Below are positions 7,849 through 18,447 of a stretch of 64,000 nt of DNA, piece by piece; position 1 is the first letter of the stretch; every line of letters begins with the position of its first letter. The translations under genes were made by a program, and so were the position numbers. This DNA is from Bacteroidales bacterium (GTDB taxonomy: Bacteria > Bacteroidota > Bacteroidia > Bacteroidales > ML635J-15): NCBI GenBank assembly GCA_017620015.1, contig JAFZRE010000033.1:62001-126000 (forward strand), written 5' to 3'. The notes below the pieces were generated by a model, which had not been told where the DNA came from, did no database searches, and saw only the letters and a program-made list of their open reading frames with translations.

Positions 7849-7898
7849 TCCTGAAACAAGTTCAGGATGACCGAACGCTGAAACAAGTTCAGGATGAC
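7849..7898. repeat. Two copies of a CTGAAACAAGTTCAGGATGAC palindromic repeat
   Basis: CTGAAACAAGTTCAG is an inverted repeat that occurs twice within 50 bp, at 7851-7871 and 7878-7898. A related palindrome (TCTGAACTTGTTTCAGA) lies near 13421 in the opposite orientation. This is a small dispersed intergenic palindrome of the kind common in Bacteroidota. Confidence 0.6.
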
Positions 7899-7958
7899 TA
7901 TTAAGGATGAACCTTCGGTTGTCAGCATCTGTAAACAATTACAAATGAATAAACCTGT

Positions 7959-8006
7959 CCTTTCGGATTTGTAACCTTTAGCTCGCCCCATGGGCAATCC
8001 GAAAGG
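7959..8006. repeat. Palindromic element with GAGCTAAAGGT core
   Basis: Outer arms CCTTTCGGATT (7959-7969) and AATCCGAAAGG (7996-8006) are exactly complementary. Between them lie the core TGTAACCTTTAGCTCG and a small inner hairpin GCCC-CAT-GGGC (7985-7995). The same layout occurs in the tandem units at 8050-8220, with different but again self-complementary arms. Confidence 0.7.
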
Positions 8007-8049
8007 CTTGAGTATCAGCATTTGTAATGCGTAGATAGAGCTTTTTATA

Positions 8050-8220
8050 CGGATTATAAATCCTTATATTCACATTGTCTGGATTGCTGCTTTTTGCAGC
8101 GAGCTGAAGGTTACAAATCCAGACAACATCGTAATCGGATTATAAATCCTAATATTCATATTGTCTGGATTGCTGCTTTTGGCAGCGAGCTGAAGGTTAC
8201 AAATCCAGACAACATCGACG
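8050..8220. repeat. Tandem pair of 86-bp palindromic repeats
   Basis: Two adjacent units begin with CGGATTATAAATCC at 8050 and 8136. Each contains outer arms TTGTCTGGATT and AATCCAGACAA, an inner hairpin GCTGC...GCAGC, and the core GAGCTGAAGGTTACAAATCC. The units are nearly identical, which points to recent duplication. They lie upstream of gyrB. They are not a CRISPR array: there are only two units and no unique spacers. Confidence 0.75.
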
Positions 8221-8365
8221 AATGCTCTATTTGCATTTCCTTTTTTGTATTTTCGCCTTCAAGCCTGTTAGCCTTTTCTTCTGTTCTCCTTTTTTTGTCA
8301 ACTTTTACCATCAAATTCGGTTAATAACTATCTTTAAAAACTTCGTTTTTCCGATGGAAAATTGT

Positions 8366-8373
8366 TACCTTTG
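8366..8373 (+). promoter_or_regulatory. TACCTTTG promoter box of gyrB
   Basis: TACCTTTG matches TAnnTTTG and lies 28 nt before the gyrB ATG, giving a short leader. Confidence 0.65.
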
Positions 8374-8392
8374 CGCACGTTTAAGAAAATAA

Positions 8393-10387
<1,995 letters not shown>

Positions 10388-10419
10388 AAACATGTGTTAT
10401 ATAACAATTAAAAAAGCGA

Positions 10420-10448
10420 TTGTAATTGATATAAAAGAAATAATTTTG
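10420..10448 (+). promoter_or_regulatory. Promoter of korAB
   Basis: TTG at 10420-10422, an 18-nt spacer and TAATTTTG at 10441-10448 match the Bacteroidota promoter. The korA ATG follows 25 nt later. Confidence 0.75.
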
Positions 10449-10473
10449 CGGTAAAATTTTTAAATACACAGCA

Positions 10474-12330
10474 ATGAGTGATAAACAAAAGAAAATAGTA
10501 GAACTTGAAGAAGTTGTAATAAAGTTCGCTGGTGACTCTGGCGATGGAATGCAGCTTACAGGAACTCAGTTTTCAGATGCTTCAGCTTCATTTGGAAACG
10601 AATTATTAACTTTCCCGGATTATCCTGCTGAAATCAGGGCTCCACAAGGAACCGTAGCAGGCGTATCGGGATTCCAGGTGCATATCGGTGCAAAGGAAGT
10701 ACAAACTCCTGGCGACCTTGCAGATGTTCTCATCGCAATGAACCCTGCAGCCTTGAAGACCAATATGAAGTGGGTAAAGCCGGGCGCAACAATCATAGTT
10801 GATGTTGACAGCTTCGACCAGAAGCACTGCGAAAAGGCTGGTTACGACTACGACCCGCTACAGAGCAACGACCTTGACGACTACACCGTAATCAAGGCTC
10901 CGATAACCTCGTTGTCGCGTTCTACAGTCAACGACCTCAACCTTGGCATTGATGTCAAGACGGCCGACAAGACACGCAACCAGTTCGTAATGGGTATGCT
11001 TATCTGGTTGTTCAACCGCGATATGAAGGTTGAAGAAGAGTTCATCGAGAAGAAGTTCGCAAAGAAGCCCGCTTTGATTGCTCCGAATGTTGCAGTTCTT
11101 CACGCTGGTTACAACTACGCCGACACTCTCGAGGCTATTGCAACCCAGTTCTATGTAAAGCCAGTTGCTGGAAAGAAGGGTATGTTCCGTCAGATTACCG
11201 GTAACACTGCTACCGCTTGGGGTTTGATGGCTGGTGCAGAAAAGGCTGGCTTGAAGCTCTTCCTCGGTTCTTATCCTATTACTCCTGCTTCGGATATTTT
11301 GCACGAATTGTGCAAGCACAAACACTTGGGTGTTAAGACTTTCCAGGCAGAAGACGAAATTGCTGGTATTTGTACTGCAATAGGTGCAAGCTTCGGTGGA
11401 AATCTTGGCGTTACTTCAACATCGGGTCCTGGTCTTGCTCTTAAGACCGAAGCTGCTGGTTTGGCAGTCATCACCGAATTGCCATTGGTAATCGTTGATG
11501 TTCAGCGTGGTGGTCCTTCAACAGGTTTGCCAACCAAGACCGAACAGAGCGACTTGCTTCAGGCAATCCACGGTCGTCACGGTGAATCTCCAATGCCGGT
11601 TATCGCTGCTTCAACTCCAGGAAACTGCTTCAACTTCGCATACGAAGCCTGCAAGATTGCTGTTGAACACATGACTCCGGTTATCCTCCTTACCGACGGC
11701 TACTTGGCAAACGGTACCGAATTGTGGGAAATCCCCAACTACGAAGCAATACCAAAGATTGTTCCTCCGTTCGTAAAGGACAACGATCCAGAATATCAGC
11801 CTTACAAGCGTGATGCTGAAAAGTTGAACCGCATGTGGGCTTTGCCGGGTCAGAAGGGCTTGGAACACAGAATCGGCGGTCTTGAAAAGTCGGATGTTTA
11901 CGGTGATGTTTCACACGATCCGATGAACCATCAGGTTATGACAAACTACCGTGCTGAAAAGGTACAGCGCATTGCAAACTACATTCCTGAACAGGAAATC
12001 ATCGGTAGCCAGAACGGTGGCGAACTCCTCGTAATAGGCTGGGGTGGTACTTTCGGCGCTTTGAACATGGCAGTTAAGGAATTGCGCGAAGAAGGCTACG
12101 ATGTAAGCTTGGCTCAGTTCAACTACATTTTCCCGTTGCCAAAGAATACCGAGGATGTTTTGAAGAAATTCAAGAAGCGCGTTGTATGCGAATTGAACCT
12201 TGGTCAGTTTGCTGACTACCTGCGCACCCAGTATCCGCAGTATCCTTACGAACAGTTCAACAAGGTACAGGGATTGCCGTTCTTTATTAGTGAATTGAAA
12301 GAGAAATTTAAACAACTTTTAGCAAAATAG
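10474..12330 (+). CDS. korA: 2-oxoacid:ferredoxin oxidoreductase, alpha subunit (gamma-alpha fusion)
   Basis: A 618-residue subunit, probably of 2-oxoglutarate:ferredoxin oxidoreductase, which converts 2-oxoglutarate and CoA to succinyl-CoA with reduction of ferredoxin. The N-terminal gamma domain (about 1-200) begins with the VIKFAGDSGDGMQLTG motif. It is fused to the alpha (pyrimidine-binding) domain, with SYPITPASDILHEL and EDEIAGICTAIGASFGG near residues 265-310. The TPP-binding beta subunit follows after 5 nt, so the two form one operon and complex. The substrate is inferred from the two-subunit architecture; another 2-oxoacid remains possible. Confidence 0.92.
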   Translation: MSDKQKKIVELEEVVIKFAGDSGDGMQLTGTQFSDASASFGNELLTFPDYPAEIRAPQGTVAGVSGFQVHIGAKEVQTPGDLADVLIAMNPAALKTNMKWVKPGATIIVDVDSFDQKHCEKAGYDYDPLQSNDLDDYTVIKAPITSLSRSTVNDLNLGIDVKTADKTRNQFVMGMLIWLFNRDMKVEEEFIEKKFAKKPALIAPNVAVLHAGYNYADTLEAIATQFYVKPVAGKKGMFRQITGNTATAWGLMAGAEKAGLKLFLGSYPITPASDILHELCKHKHLGVKTFQAEDEIAGICTAIGASFGGNLGVTSTSGPGLALKTEAAGLAVITELPLVIVDVQRGGPSTGLPTKTEQSDLLQAIHGRHGESPMPVIAASTPGNCFNFAYEACKIAVEHMTPVILLTDGYLANGTELWEIPNYEAIPKIVPPFVKDNDPEYQPYKRDAEKLNRMWALPGQKGLEHRIGGLEKSDVYGDVSHDPMNHQVMTNYRAEKVQRIANYIPEQEIIGSQNGGELLVIGWGGTFGALNMAVKELREEGYDVSLAQFNYIFPLPKNTEDVLKKFKKRVVCELNLGQFADYLRTQYPQYPYEQFNKVQGLPFFISELKEKFKQLLAK

Positions 12331-12335
12331 TAATT

Positions 12336-13343
12336 ATGGAAGAAGTACAGAAACTTACAAGAGAAGACTTTCAGACCGCAGGTCCAGTAAAATGGTGTGC
12401 AGGTTGTGGTAGTTATTCAATTTTGGCTGCAGTGCAGAATGCTCTTCCGCAGATTGGAGTTCCAAAGGAAAAGATAGTATTCGTATCGGGTATTGGTTGC
12501 TCGTCGCGTTTTCCGTACTATATGAAGACTTACGGCTTCCATACATTGCACGGAAGAGGTGCTGCTATTGCTTCGGGCTTGAAGTCGGCTCGTCCAGACC
12601 TTAATGTTTGGCTTGCTACCGGCGACGGCGACTCGATGGCTATCGGTGGAAACCACTTCATTCATTTGATTCGTAGAAACATCGACATCAACGTGTTGGT
12701 ATTCAACAATAAGATTTACGGTCTTACAAAGGGACAGTATTCTCCGACAACTCCTTACGGTTCGATTACAAAGTCGTCACCCGATGGAACAATCGAGAAT
12801 CCTTTCAAGCCGGGCGAACTCGTAATCGGTGCAGAAGGCAACTTCTTCGCAAGAGTTATCGACAAGGAACCGCGCAACCTCGAAAAGACCTTGATTGCTG
12901 CTAATGCTCACAAGGGTGCTTCGATTGTTGAAGTATTGCAGAACTGCGTTATTTTCAACGATAAGATTCACGAAAGCATTATTGGTAAGGATGTTCGCGA
13001 CGACAATGTAGTAATGCTCGAACACGGCAAGCCGATGATTTTCGGTAAGGAACACGACAAGGGTCTTGTTCTCGACGGTGCCGACCTCAAGGTCGTTAAG
13101 ATTGGCGAAAACGGCATTACCGAAAAGGACATTCTGGTTCACGACATGACAACCAAGAATCCGAGCATCCACTACTTGCTTGCTAAGATGACTTACCCGC
13201 TGGCAATCGGCGTTATCCGTAGCGTTGACGATGCAACTTACGAAACCAAGTTGCAGGAGCAGGTTGACAATGCAGTTGCAACCACCAAGGTTAAGACTGT
13301 TGACCAGTTGCTTCACAGCGGACAGATTTTTGAGATTAAATAG
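12336..13343 (+). CDS. korB: 2-oxoacid:ferredoxin oxidoreductase, beta subunit
   Basis: A 335-residue TPP-binding subunit that partners KorA. It has the KWCAGCGSYSI cysteine motif near the N-terminus and the TPP/metal motif GDGDSMAIGGNH near residues 95-107, followed by NNKIYGLTKGQ. No 4Fe-4S ferredoxin domain or separate delta subunit is present, as expected for the KorAB type. A strong intrinsic terminator follows 21 nt after the stop codon, closing the korAB operon. Confidence 0.93.
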   Translation: MEEVQKLTREDFQTAGPVKWCAGCGSYSILAAVQNALPQIGVPKEKIVFVSGIGCSSRFPYYMKTYGFHTLHGRGAAIASGLKSARPDLNVWLATGDGDSMAIGGNHFIHLIRRNIDINVLVFNNKIYGLTKGQYSPTTPYGSITKSSPDGTIENPFKPGELVIGAEGNFFARVIDKEPRNLEKTLIAANAHKGASIVEVLQNCVIFNDKIHESIIGKDVRDDNVVMLEHGKPMIFGKEHDKGLVLDGADLKVVKIGENGITEKDILVHDMTTKNPSIHYLLAKMTYPLAIGVIRSVDDATYETKLQEQVDNAVATTKVKTVDQLLHSGQIFEIK

Positions 13344-13364
13344 GTTTTCATAATTAGTGCTCAT

Positions 13365-13398
13365 AAAAAAGCCCGGAACAGAAGTTTCGGGCTTTTTT
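13365..13398 (+). terminator. Intrinsic terminator after korB
   Basis: AAAAAGCCCGGAA pairs with TTTCGGGCTTTTTT around a short loop. The run of A on the left lets it act in both directions, but the T-run favours the plus strand. Confidence 0.85.
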
Positions 13399-13476
13399 AT
13401 GTCTCCCTTTTTTTGTCATTCTGAACTTGTTTCAGAATCTAAAAAGGATTAGAATATTATTGCTACTCGGTAATTC

Positions 13477-13683
13477 ATGCGTTGTCACAATTTTTGTATG
13501 CTCACGCGACAAAAATATGCGCCAACGCTCCAAAAAACGCATACGTTTTTCTATATATATGTAACCTCTCCGAGGTTATTATGTTTTTTCAAAACCAAGC
13601 CATCTCATCCCGTTGTTGATATAACAGTTTGATACACTTGGTTTTTGTGTGAATTTGTTGGAGTCTTAGCGGACAACAATAAT
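13477..13683. repeat. Dispersed structured repeat, copy 1 (about 206 bp)
   Basis: Aligns along its full length with 37841-38045. It starts with ATGCGTTGTCACAATTTTTG, whose GCGTTG and ATTTTTG parts are complementary to CAAAAAT and CAACGC about 15 nt downstream. It then contains CTATATATATGTAACCTC and the perfect hairpin AACCTC-TCC-GAGGTT, and ends in TTAGCGGACAACAATAA. It carries no open frame. It could be a MITE-like element, the end of a lost insertion sequence, or a structured RNA. It fills most of the gap between korB and the type IX-secreted protein gene. Confidence 0.7.
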
Positions 13684-13720
13684 AATTTATATTGAACTGG
13701 TAAAGAGCGGCGGATAGATA

Positions 13721-16654
13721 TTAATTCTTTACCACAAGTTTATTGATTGTAGCGCCATTTGCACTTATGCGAACGCTATATGCGGCTTTGGGGAATCCGT
13801 CAAGGTTTAGTGTCGTTTCGTAGTAGTTGTCGGGGTTTGTTATTGTTTTGGTCGCTATTGTCTTGCCAAGCATGTCGAATATTTCAATGCTGGTATTTTG
13901 TCCGTTGAAGTTATATAGGCTTATTGTAAGTTCGTCGTTGAATGGGTTGGGGTAGGCTTCTACCTGCATATTGTCGAGTTTGTTGCCGTGGCATTTTGCA
14001 ACAATAATTTCCGATTGCGTGCGTGTGCCGTCGGTGTCGATTTGTACAAGGCGGTAGTAGTTGTCGCCAGTATTGGGATTCTCGTCAGTGTACTGGTAGT
14101 TTATGGTTTCGATAGAATTTACAGAGCCTCCAATGCGAGCAATTTCTGTGAAATCAATGGCGTCCTGTGAACGTTCGATAATAAAAGCCTCGTTGTTCTT
14201 TTCGCTTTCGGTAGTCCAAGTGATGTTAACTCGGTTGTTGTTGCAATTTGCCTCAAATTTTGATAGTTCGATAGGAAGTATGATTGTGCTTGCATCCTGG
14301 CAGAATTTGATGTCGGCACGGTACATACTGGCTGAGCCATCGAATGGCGGCAGTTTTGTGCTTGCGTTTAATGGAATCTCGGTAGCCCCGCCGATTTCGC
14401 TTGACTGTTTGCCGACATACCTTGCAAGTTGGTCGGAATTTCGAGTGCAGAACTGGCAAGTTGGAGGAAGGTCAGTTTCGTATGTATTTATGGCTATGAG
14501 AATGTTGCTTGTTCCATCCCAGTCGAAGCCATCGGTAAGTTCAATGTAGGTCCAAGAATCTGGAACAAAACTTTTCTCGCCGTCAAATTTCTTTACAAAT
14601 TCTGAAGATGGGGTTGCCCAGTTGTCATATAGGCTTGTTGCCGATGTAGGAGCAATGAACAATCTGAATTTCTGGCTAAAGTTTGGGTCTCCAGTCGGTC
14701 GTCCATAATAATGGAATGCAATCTTGTTTATTTTTCCTGTGCATAGTCCCGATGCGCGGAGTTCTTCTGCTGGATATAGCATCTGAACGTAAGAGTATGT
14801 GTAGTAGTTGTTTGTATAGAATGGTGATTCGCAATGGTCGGAAAGGTGCACGTTACAGTTTCCTGCCGTAAACGGCATGCAGCTTTCGTCGGGGGAGACG
14901 TAGGCTACGAATGTAGCGGTTTTTTGACAGAAGTTTCCACTAGAGGCAAGGTATGCAGTAATTGTCGTGTAGCCTTCCGATATGCCTGTGACGACGCCGG
15001 TGCTAGGATTGACTATGGCGATTGATTCGTCATCGGACGAATATGTTATGCTTGTCGATGTCGATGTCTTTGTGTATGATGGAGCAGAGACGTTGTTGCC
15101 GATTGTGCAGAAAACGCCGTACTGGTTGAACTCGAATTGTGAGTCGGTGCAAGTGGCGGTAAGCGTGGCTATGGCATCTGCAGCGCAATTGCCGTTATAT
15201 GCATCTATGTGAGCTGTAATTGTTATGTCTCCGCCGACAAGAGGTGTTATTGTTGTGCCTAATATTGTGGCTTGTGCTGGGTCGCATGAGTATGTTACAG
15301 GACGACCCGTGGGATTGTTAAGCGTGAAAATGTCTGTAAGGTCGTAGCTGCCACCTAAAGCACATGTGGCGGAGGCTGTTGAGAATAGGAATGTTGGCGG
15401 TTCGCAGTAATCTGCCAAGCAGAGCTTTAAGTTAGGAAGTTCATTACGTATATCTCCATTACTATTAGGTATATGTGCATCATTTAAAGTTATTGCACTA
15501 TAATTGGCGTAATATCTTGACATTTTAGACTCCGATAAATAATAAAATTTTCTCTTGCTATTATTGTCATCAGGCTTGTTTTTATTGTGCATGGCTATTA
15601 CAATGTTTTTAGTATGATTCCATATAAAACCATCTCCATCAAGAGGTATTTCTACCCATCCAGGTGTAAAAGTGATAGTTTTGTTTGTCGCAACGCATTG
15701 TAGTCCTGTAATCCATCCGTCATTTAGATTTGTCGCATCTGTGTTTCCCATGTATAGGTCGAAATTCATAGTTTGATCTTCTGTTCCATAGTATTGGAAG
15801 ATAACACTTCTTATCATTTTGTTTTCATCGCAGTCGCTACATATTTTGCTTTTTGTGTATAATTGCTGTGTATATGAGAAATATCTGTTAAAAGAATAAA
15901 AAGGTATGTATTCTGTTTGGCTGCTGCCTTCAACGACTGTATATTCGTTGCAGTCTGTATATTGAGCATATAGAGTGATGTCTTCTCTTAGCAGAGAAAT
16001 GTCTTCTCCTGCAACATAGCTTGTGCCGCTTCCGTCTTGTTCAGTGTTCCACCCTTTGAAGTTTGGCGCAGAAGAACATGTTGGAATTGTACTTGTTATA
16101 GTTGCGGATACTGCTGTTGCGCCAACAGGAGCATCGGTCGCAATGCCAGAGCAATTGGCTGTAGTATTATAAGTTAGTATATGTGGGGGACAGGGTTCTC
16201 CAGAACAAGTAATTTCTGCTGCCCATCCGGCAGCATTGGATGATACGTCAGATTTCCATTTTATAATCAGAGTTCCAGAATTTGCTGTATATGTAGTGCC
16301 TACTGATAATGAACTGCTACAACCTGTTTGTCCCCTAATTATTAAATTTTCTTCTGATTCATTATAAAGTAATAGATAGTCGTAATTATAACAAGATGTG
16401 GATGATTCTGTTGCAAGACTTGTGAATTTTATATTTATCGGTCTGCATGATTCAAAAGTGTATGAAAAATCTTCGTAGCTTTTATAATCTCCACCAGCTC
16501 CTCCCGAGTCATAGAAATTATACGTCCTGCCACATTCTACATAAGTGCTTTTGCCGTTACTGTCGGCATTTAAGATTATTGTCGTATTCTGTCCGTATGC
16601 GCTAACAAATGAAAGCACAATAATAGCTACAAATGCAATTGTGCGTTTTAGCAT
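13721..16654 (-). CDS. Secreted multidomain protein with type IX secretion tail
   Basis: About 977 residues from the ATG at 16654, chosen because a signal peptide begins there (MLKRTIAFVAIIVLSFVSAYGQ). An upstream in-frame ATG at 16717 adds 21 hydrophilic residues. Order of parts: a CUB-like domain (about 25-155), a segment like a Listeria-Bacteroides repeat (GWNTEQDGSGTSYVAGE), a Cys-containing beta-rich domain (about 240-415), a Big_2-like Ig region (about 430-580, TGVVTGISEGYTTITAY), a second copy of the beta-rich domain (about 590-770), a fibronectin-like stretch, and a Por-secretion-type tail (EAYPNPFNDELTIS to the end). It should cross the outer membrane by type IX secretion. Its ligand is unknown. 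Confidence 0.85.
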   Translation of the reverse strand: MLKRTIAFVAIIVLSFVSAYGQNTTIILNADSNGKSTYVECGRTYNFYDSGGAGGDYKSYEDFSYTFESCRPINIKFTSLATESSTSCYNYDYLLLYNESEENLIIRGQTGCSSSLSVGTTYTANSGTLIIKWKSDVSSNAAGWAAEITCSGEPCPPHILTYNTTANCSGIATDAPVGATAVSATITSTIPTCSSAPNFKGWNTEQDGSGTSYVAGEDISLLREDITLYAQYTDCNEYTVVEGSSQTEYIPFYSFNRYFSYTQQLYTKSKICSDCDENKMIRSVIFQYYGTEDQTMNFDLYMGNTDATNLNDGWITGLQCVATNKTITFTPGWVEIPLDGDGFIWNHTKNIVIAMHNKNKPDDNNSKRKFYYLSESKMSRYYANYSAITLNDAHIPNSNGDIRNELPNLKLCLADYCEPPTFLFSTASATCALGGSYDLTDIFTLNNPTGRPVTYSCDPAQATILGTTITPLVGGDITITAHIDAYNGNCAADAIATLTATCTDSQFEFNQYGVFCTIGNNVSAPSYTKTSTSTSITYSSDDESIAIVNPSTGVVTGISEGYTTITAYLASSGNFCQKTATFVAYVSPDESCMPFTAGNCNVHLSDHCESPFYTNNYYTYSYVQMLYPAEELRASGLCTGKINKIAFHYYGRPTGDPNFSQKFRLFIAPTSATSLYDNWATPSSEFVKKFDGEKSFVPDSWTYIELTDGFDWDGTSNILIAINTYETDLPPTCQFCTRNSDQLARYVGKQSSEIGGATEIPLNASTKLPPFDGSASMYRADIKFCQDASTIILPIELSKFEANCNNNRVNITWTTESEKNNEAFIIERSQDAIDFTEIARIGGSVNSIETINYQYTDENPNTGDNYYRLVQIDTDGTRTQSEIIVAKCHGNKLDNMQVEAYPNPFNDELTISLYNFNGQNTSIEIFDMLGKTIATKTITNPDNYYETTLNLDGFPKAAYSVRISANGATINKLVVKN

Positions 16655-16746
16655 AGTTATATCAATGTTATGTATATCAATATTGCAAGTATTCTTGCGG
16701 TTATGGTTTGTATTCATATTTTACTCTACACAAAATTATTAATAAG

Positions 16747-16754
16747 CAAAGATA
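16747..16754 (-). promoter_or_regulatory. TATCTTTG promoter box of the type IX-secreted protein gene
   Basis: The minus strand reads TATCTTTG, 30 nt before the first in-frame ATG (16717) and 93 nt before the preferred start at 16654. A second TAATTTTG-like box lies just downstream. Confidence 0.5.
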
Positions 16755-16805
16755 ATCTTTTCAAAAAAATGCTAAAAAAACTCGTCCAAAACCAATAAAT
16801 CATAT

Positions 16806-16813
16806 TACCTTTG
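16806..16813 (+). promoter_or_regulatory. TACCTTTG promoter box of ridA
   Basis: TACCTTTG lies 23 nt before the ridA ATG and matches TAnnTTTG. Confidence 0.65.
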
Positions 16814-16836
16814 TCCTTTAATAAAAAACTTAGAAC

Positions 16837-17211
16837 ATGAAAAATATCATTCACTCAGACAATGCGCCTGCAGCAATCGGTCCTTATAGCCAGGCTGTCG
16901 AGGCTAACGGTATGATTTTTATTTCTGGTCAGTTGCCAATCGACCCCAAAACGGGAACTATGCCCGAAGGCATTACAGCACAGACCGAACAGAGCATGAA
17001 GAACTTGGAAGCCATCCTGAAGGCTGCCGGCTGCACTTTCGACAACGTTGTAAAGTCAACCTGCCTGCTCGCCGACATGAGCTATTTCGCCGACATGAAC
17101 GCTGTTTACGGAAAGTATTTCACTGCAAATCCTCCCGCAAGAGCAGCTTTCGCTGTAAAGGAACTCCCCAAGAAGGCTCTTGTAGAAATTGAAATGATTG
17201 CTGCAAAGTAG
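16837..17211 (+). CDS. ridA: RidA family reactive imine/enamine deaminase
   Basis: A 124-residue RidA/YjgF family protein that hydrolyses reactive 2-aminoacrylate-type intermediates produced by PLP enzymes; the family forms trimers in the cytoplasm. Family signatures are AIGPYSQAV near the N-terminus, ISGQLPIDP, and the C-terminal PPARAAFAVKELPKKALVEIEMIA with the conserved Arg and Glu that bind substrate. The length is standard. The next gene lies 27 nt downstream in the same reading frame, separated by the TAG stop. Confidence 0.93.
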   Translation: MKNIIHSDNAPAAIGPYSQAVEANGMIFISGQLPIDPKTGTMPEGITAQTEQSMKNLEAILKAAGCTFDNVVKSTCLLADMSYFADMNAVYGKYFTANPPARAAFAVKELPKKALVEIEMIAAK

Positions 17212-17238
17212 TCGATTGTAGAACTTAAATTTACAGCT

Positions 17239-18387
17239 TTGAAAATATTTTTAGCATCATCGGGCGACGACAGCGACATCCCTCCGTCGTCCGTCGTCAC
17301 CGATTTTATTGGGCGTTTCAACCTTACGTCCGACGTTTTCGTACAGTCGAATCCTGATGTAATATGGTTCCTCTCGGGTGGAACCGAGCACAAGGTGCTT
17401 AGCAGGATTGAATCAAAGAACCGATATTGTTTCCTCGCATCACGCAACTGCAACTCGTGGGCTGCCGCTACCGAGGTGAAGGCTTATCTAAACGAGAAGG
17501 GCATAAATACCAAGCTCTTCGATGTCGATAAGTTGCAAAGCCTTGATGAGCTGGAGAAATATCTGCTTCCGCCAGCACCGTCACCAACAACGCGACTAGG
17601 CGTTATCGGTGGAGTTTCCGACTGGCTGGTGTCGAGCATACCTGACGAGGATTTGCTAAAGGAAGTGCTTGACATCGAACTTGTTAATTTTTTGTGGGAC
17701 GAGCTGTTGGCATTGCCAGAAGGTGAGGACTTCTGTAATTACGTAGAGACTTTCAGCCGGTTCGGACACGAAAGCTTTGGTTCGGAATTGTCGCTCGTGA
17801 AGAAATTCGATACGCTCATCAAGCAGAATAGCCTTGATGCCATTACGGTAGGTTGTTTCGGACTTATCGGCAAGGTCGGCAATACGATTTGTCTGCCTGT
17901 GTCGGCAATGAACAACTGCGGTTTCCCTGCTGCCTGCGAAGGTGACTTGTGCTCTGCCGCCGGTATGATGGCTGTTAAGCGTCTGACAGGCAAGATTCCG
18001 TGGATGGCAAACCTCAGTTTTGCCGACCGCGAGGCTGCTATATTCTCGCACTGCACGGTGCAGCAGAATCTGCTCGAAAAGATGGACGTTACAACTCATT
18101 ATGAGTCTGGTAAATACGCCGCAGTCAAGGGCGAGATGAAACCTACCGATGTGACAATTTTCCGCATAGACAGGAAACTTGAACATTGCTTCTTGTCGCT
18201 TGGCGAGATTGTCGGAAACTGCGATTCGCCTACGGCTTGCCGCACGCAGGTAAAGGTGAAAATGTCGTCGAAAGGCTTGTTCTCGCTACGCGAGTTCCCA
18301 CTCGGCAACCATCACCTTATAATCAATGGCGATTGTACCGATGTAATTGCGGAATACTTTACAAATAAGGGATTTAGAATCGTGTAG
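17239..18387 (+). CDS. L-fucose/L-arabinose isomerase-fold protein
   Basis: A 382-residue protein with the fold and sequence style of L-fucose isomerase C-terminal regions: GCFGLIGKVGNTICLPVSAMNN, CEGDLCSAAGMMAV and the later FSHCTV carry the acidic and His residues that bind metal in that family. Known FucI enzymes are much longer (about 590 residues), so this is a short relative; the substrate is unknown. No ATG fits: the frame continues unbroken back to the ridA stop TAG at 17209-17211, and the first plausible start is TTG at 17239. Transcription from the ridA promoter is likely. Confidence 0.65.
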   Translation: MKIFLASSGDDSDIPPSSVVTDFIGRFNLTSDVFVQSNPDVIWFLSGGTEHKVLSRIESKNRYCFLASRNCNSWAAATEVKAYLNEKGINTKLFDVDKLQSLDELEKYLLPPAPSPTTRLGVIGGVSDWLVSSIPDEDLLKEVLDIELVNFLWDELLALPEGEDFCNYVETFSRFGHESFGSELSLVKKFDTLIKQNSLDAITVGCFGLIGKVGNTICLPVSAMNNCGFPAACEGDLCSAAGMMAVKRLTGKIPWMANLSFADREAAIFSHCTVQQNLLEKMDVTTHYESGKYAAVKGEMKPTDVTIFRIDRKLEHCFLSLGEIVGNCDSPTACRTQVKVKMSSKGLFSLREFPLGNHHLIINGDCTDVIAEYFTNKGFRIV

Positions 18388-18447
18388 AATATTGCATTTG
18401 TCCGATGATACAAAGAATGTTATTGAATGTTGAAAATTTCGATTGGT

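Noticed and set aside
8050..8220. Possible small CRISPR array
   Set aside because: Only two units, nearly identical over the full 86 bp with no variable spacers, and internally palindromic. The repeat does not pair with the tracrRNA anti-repeat.
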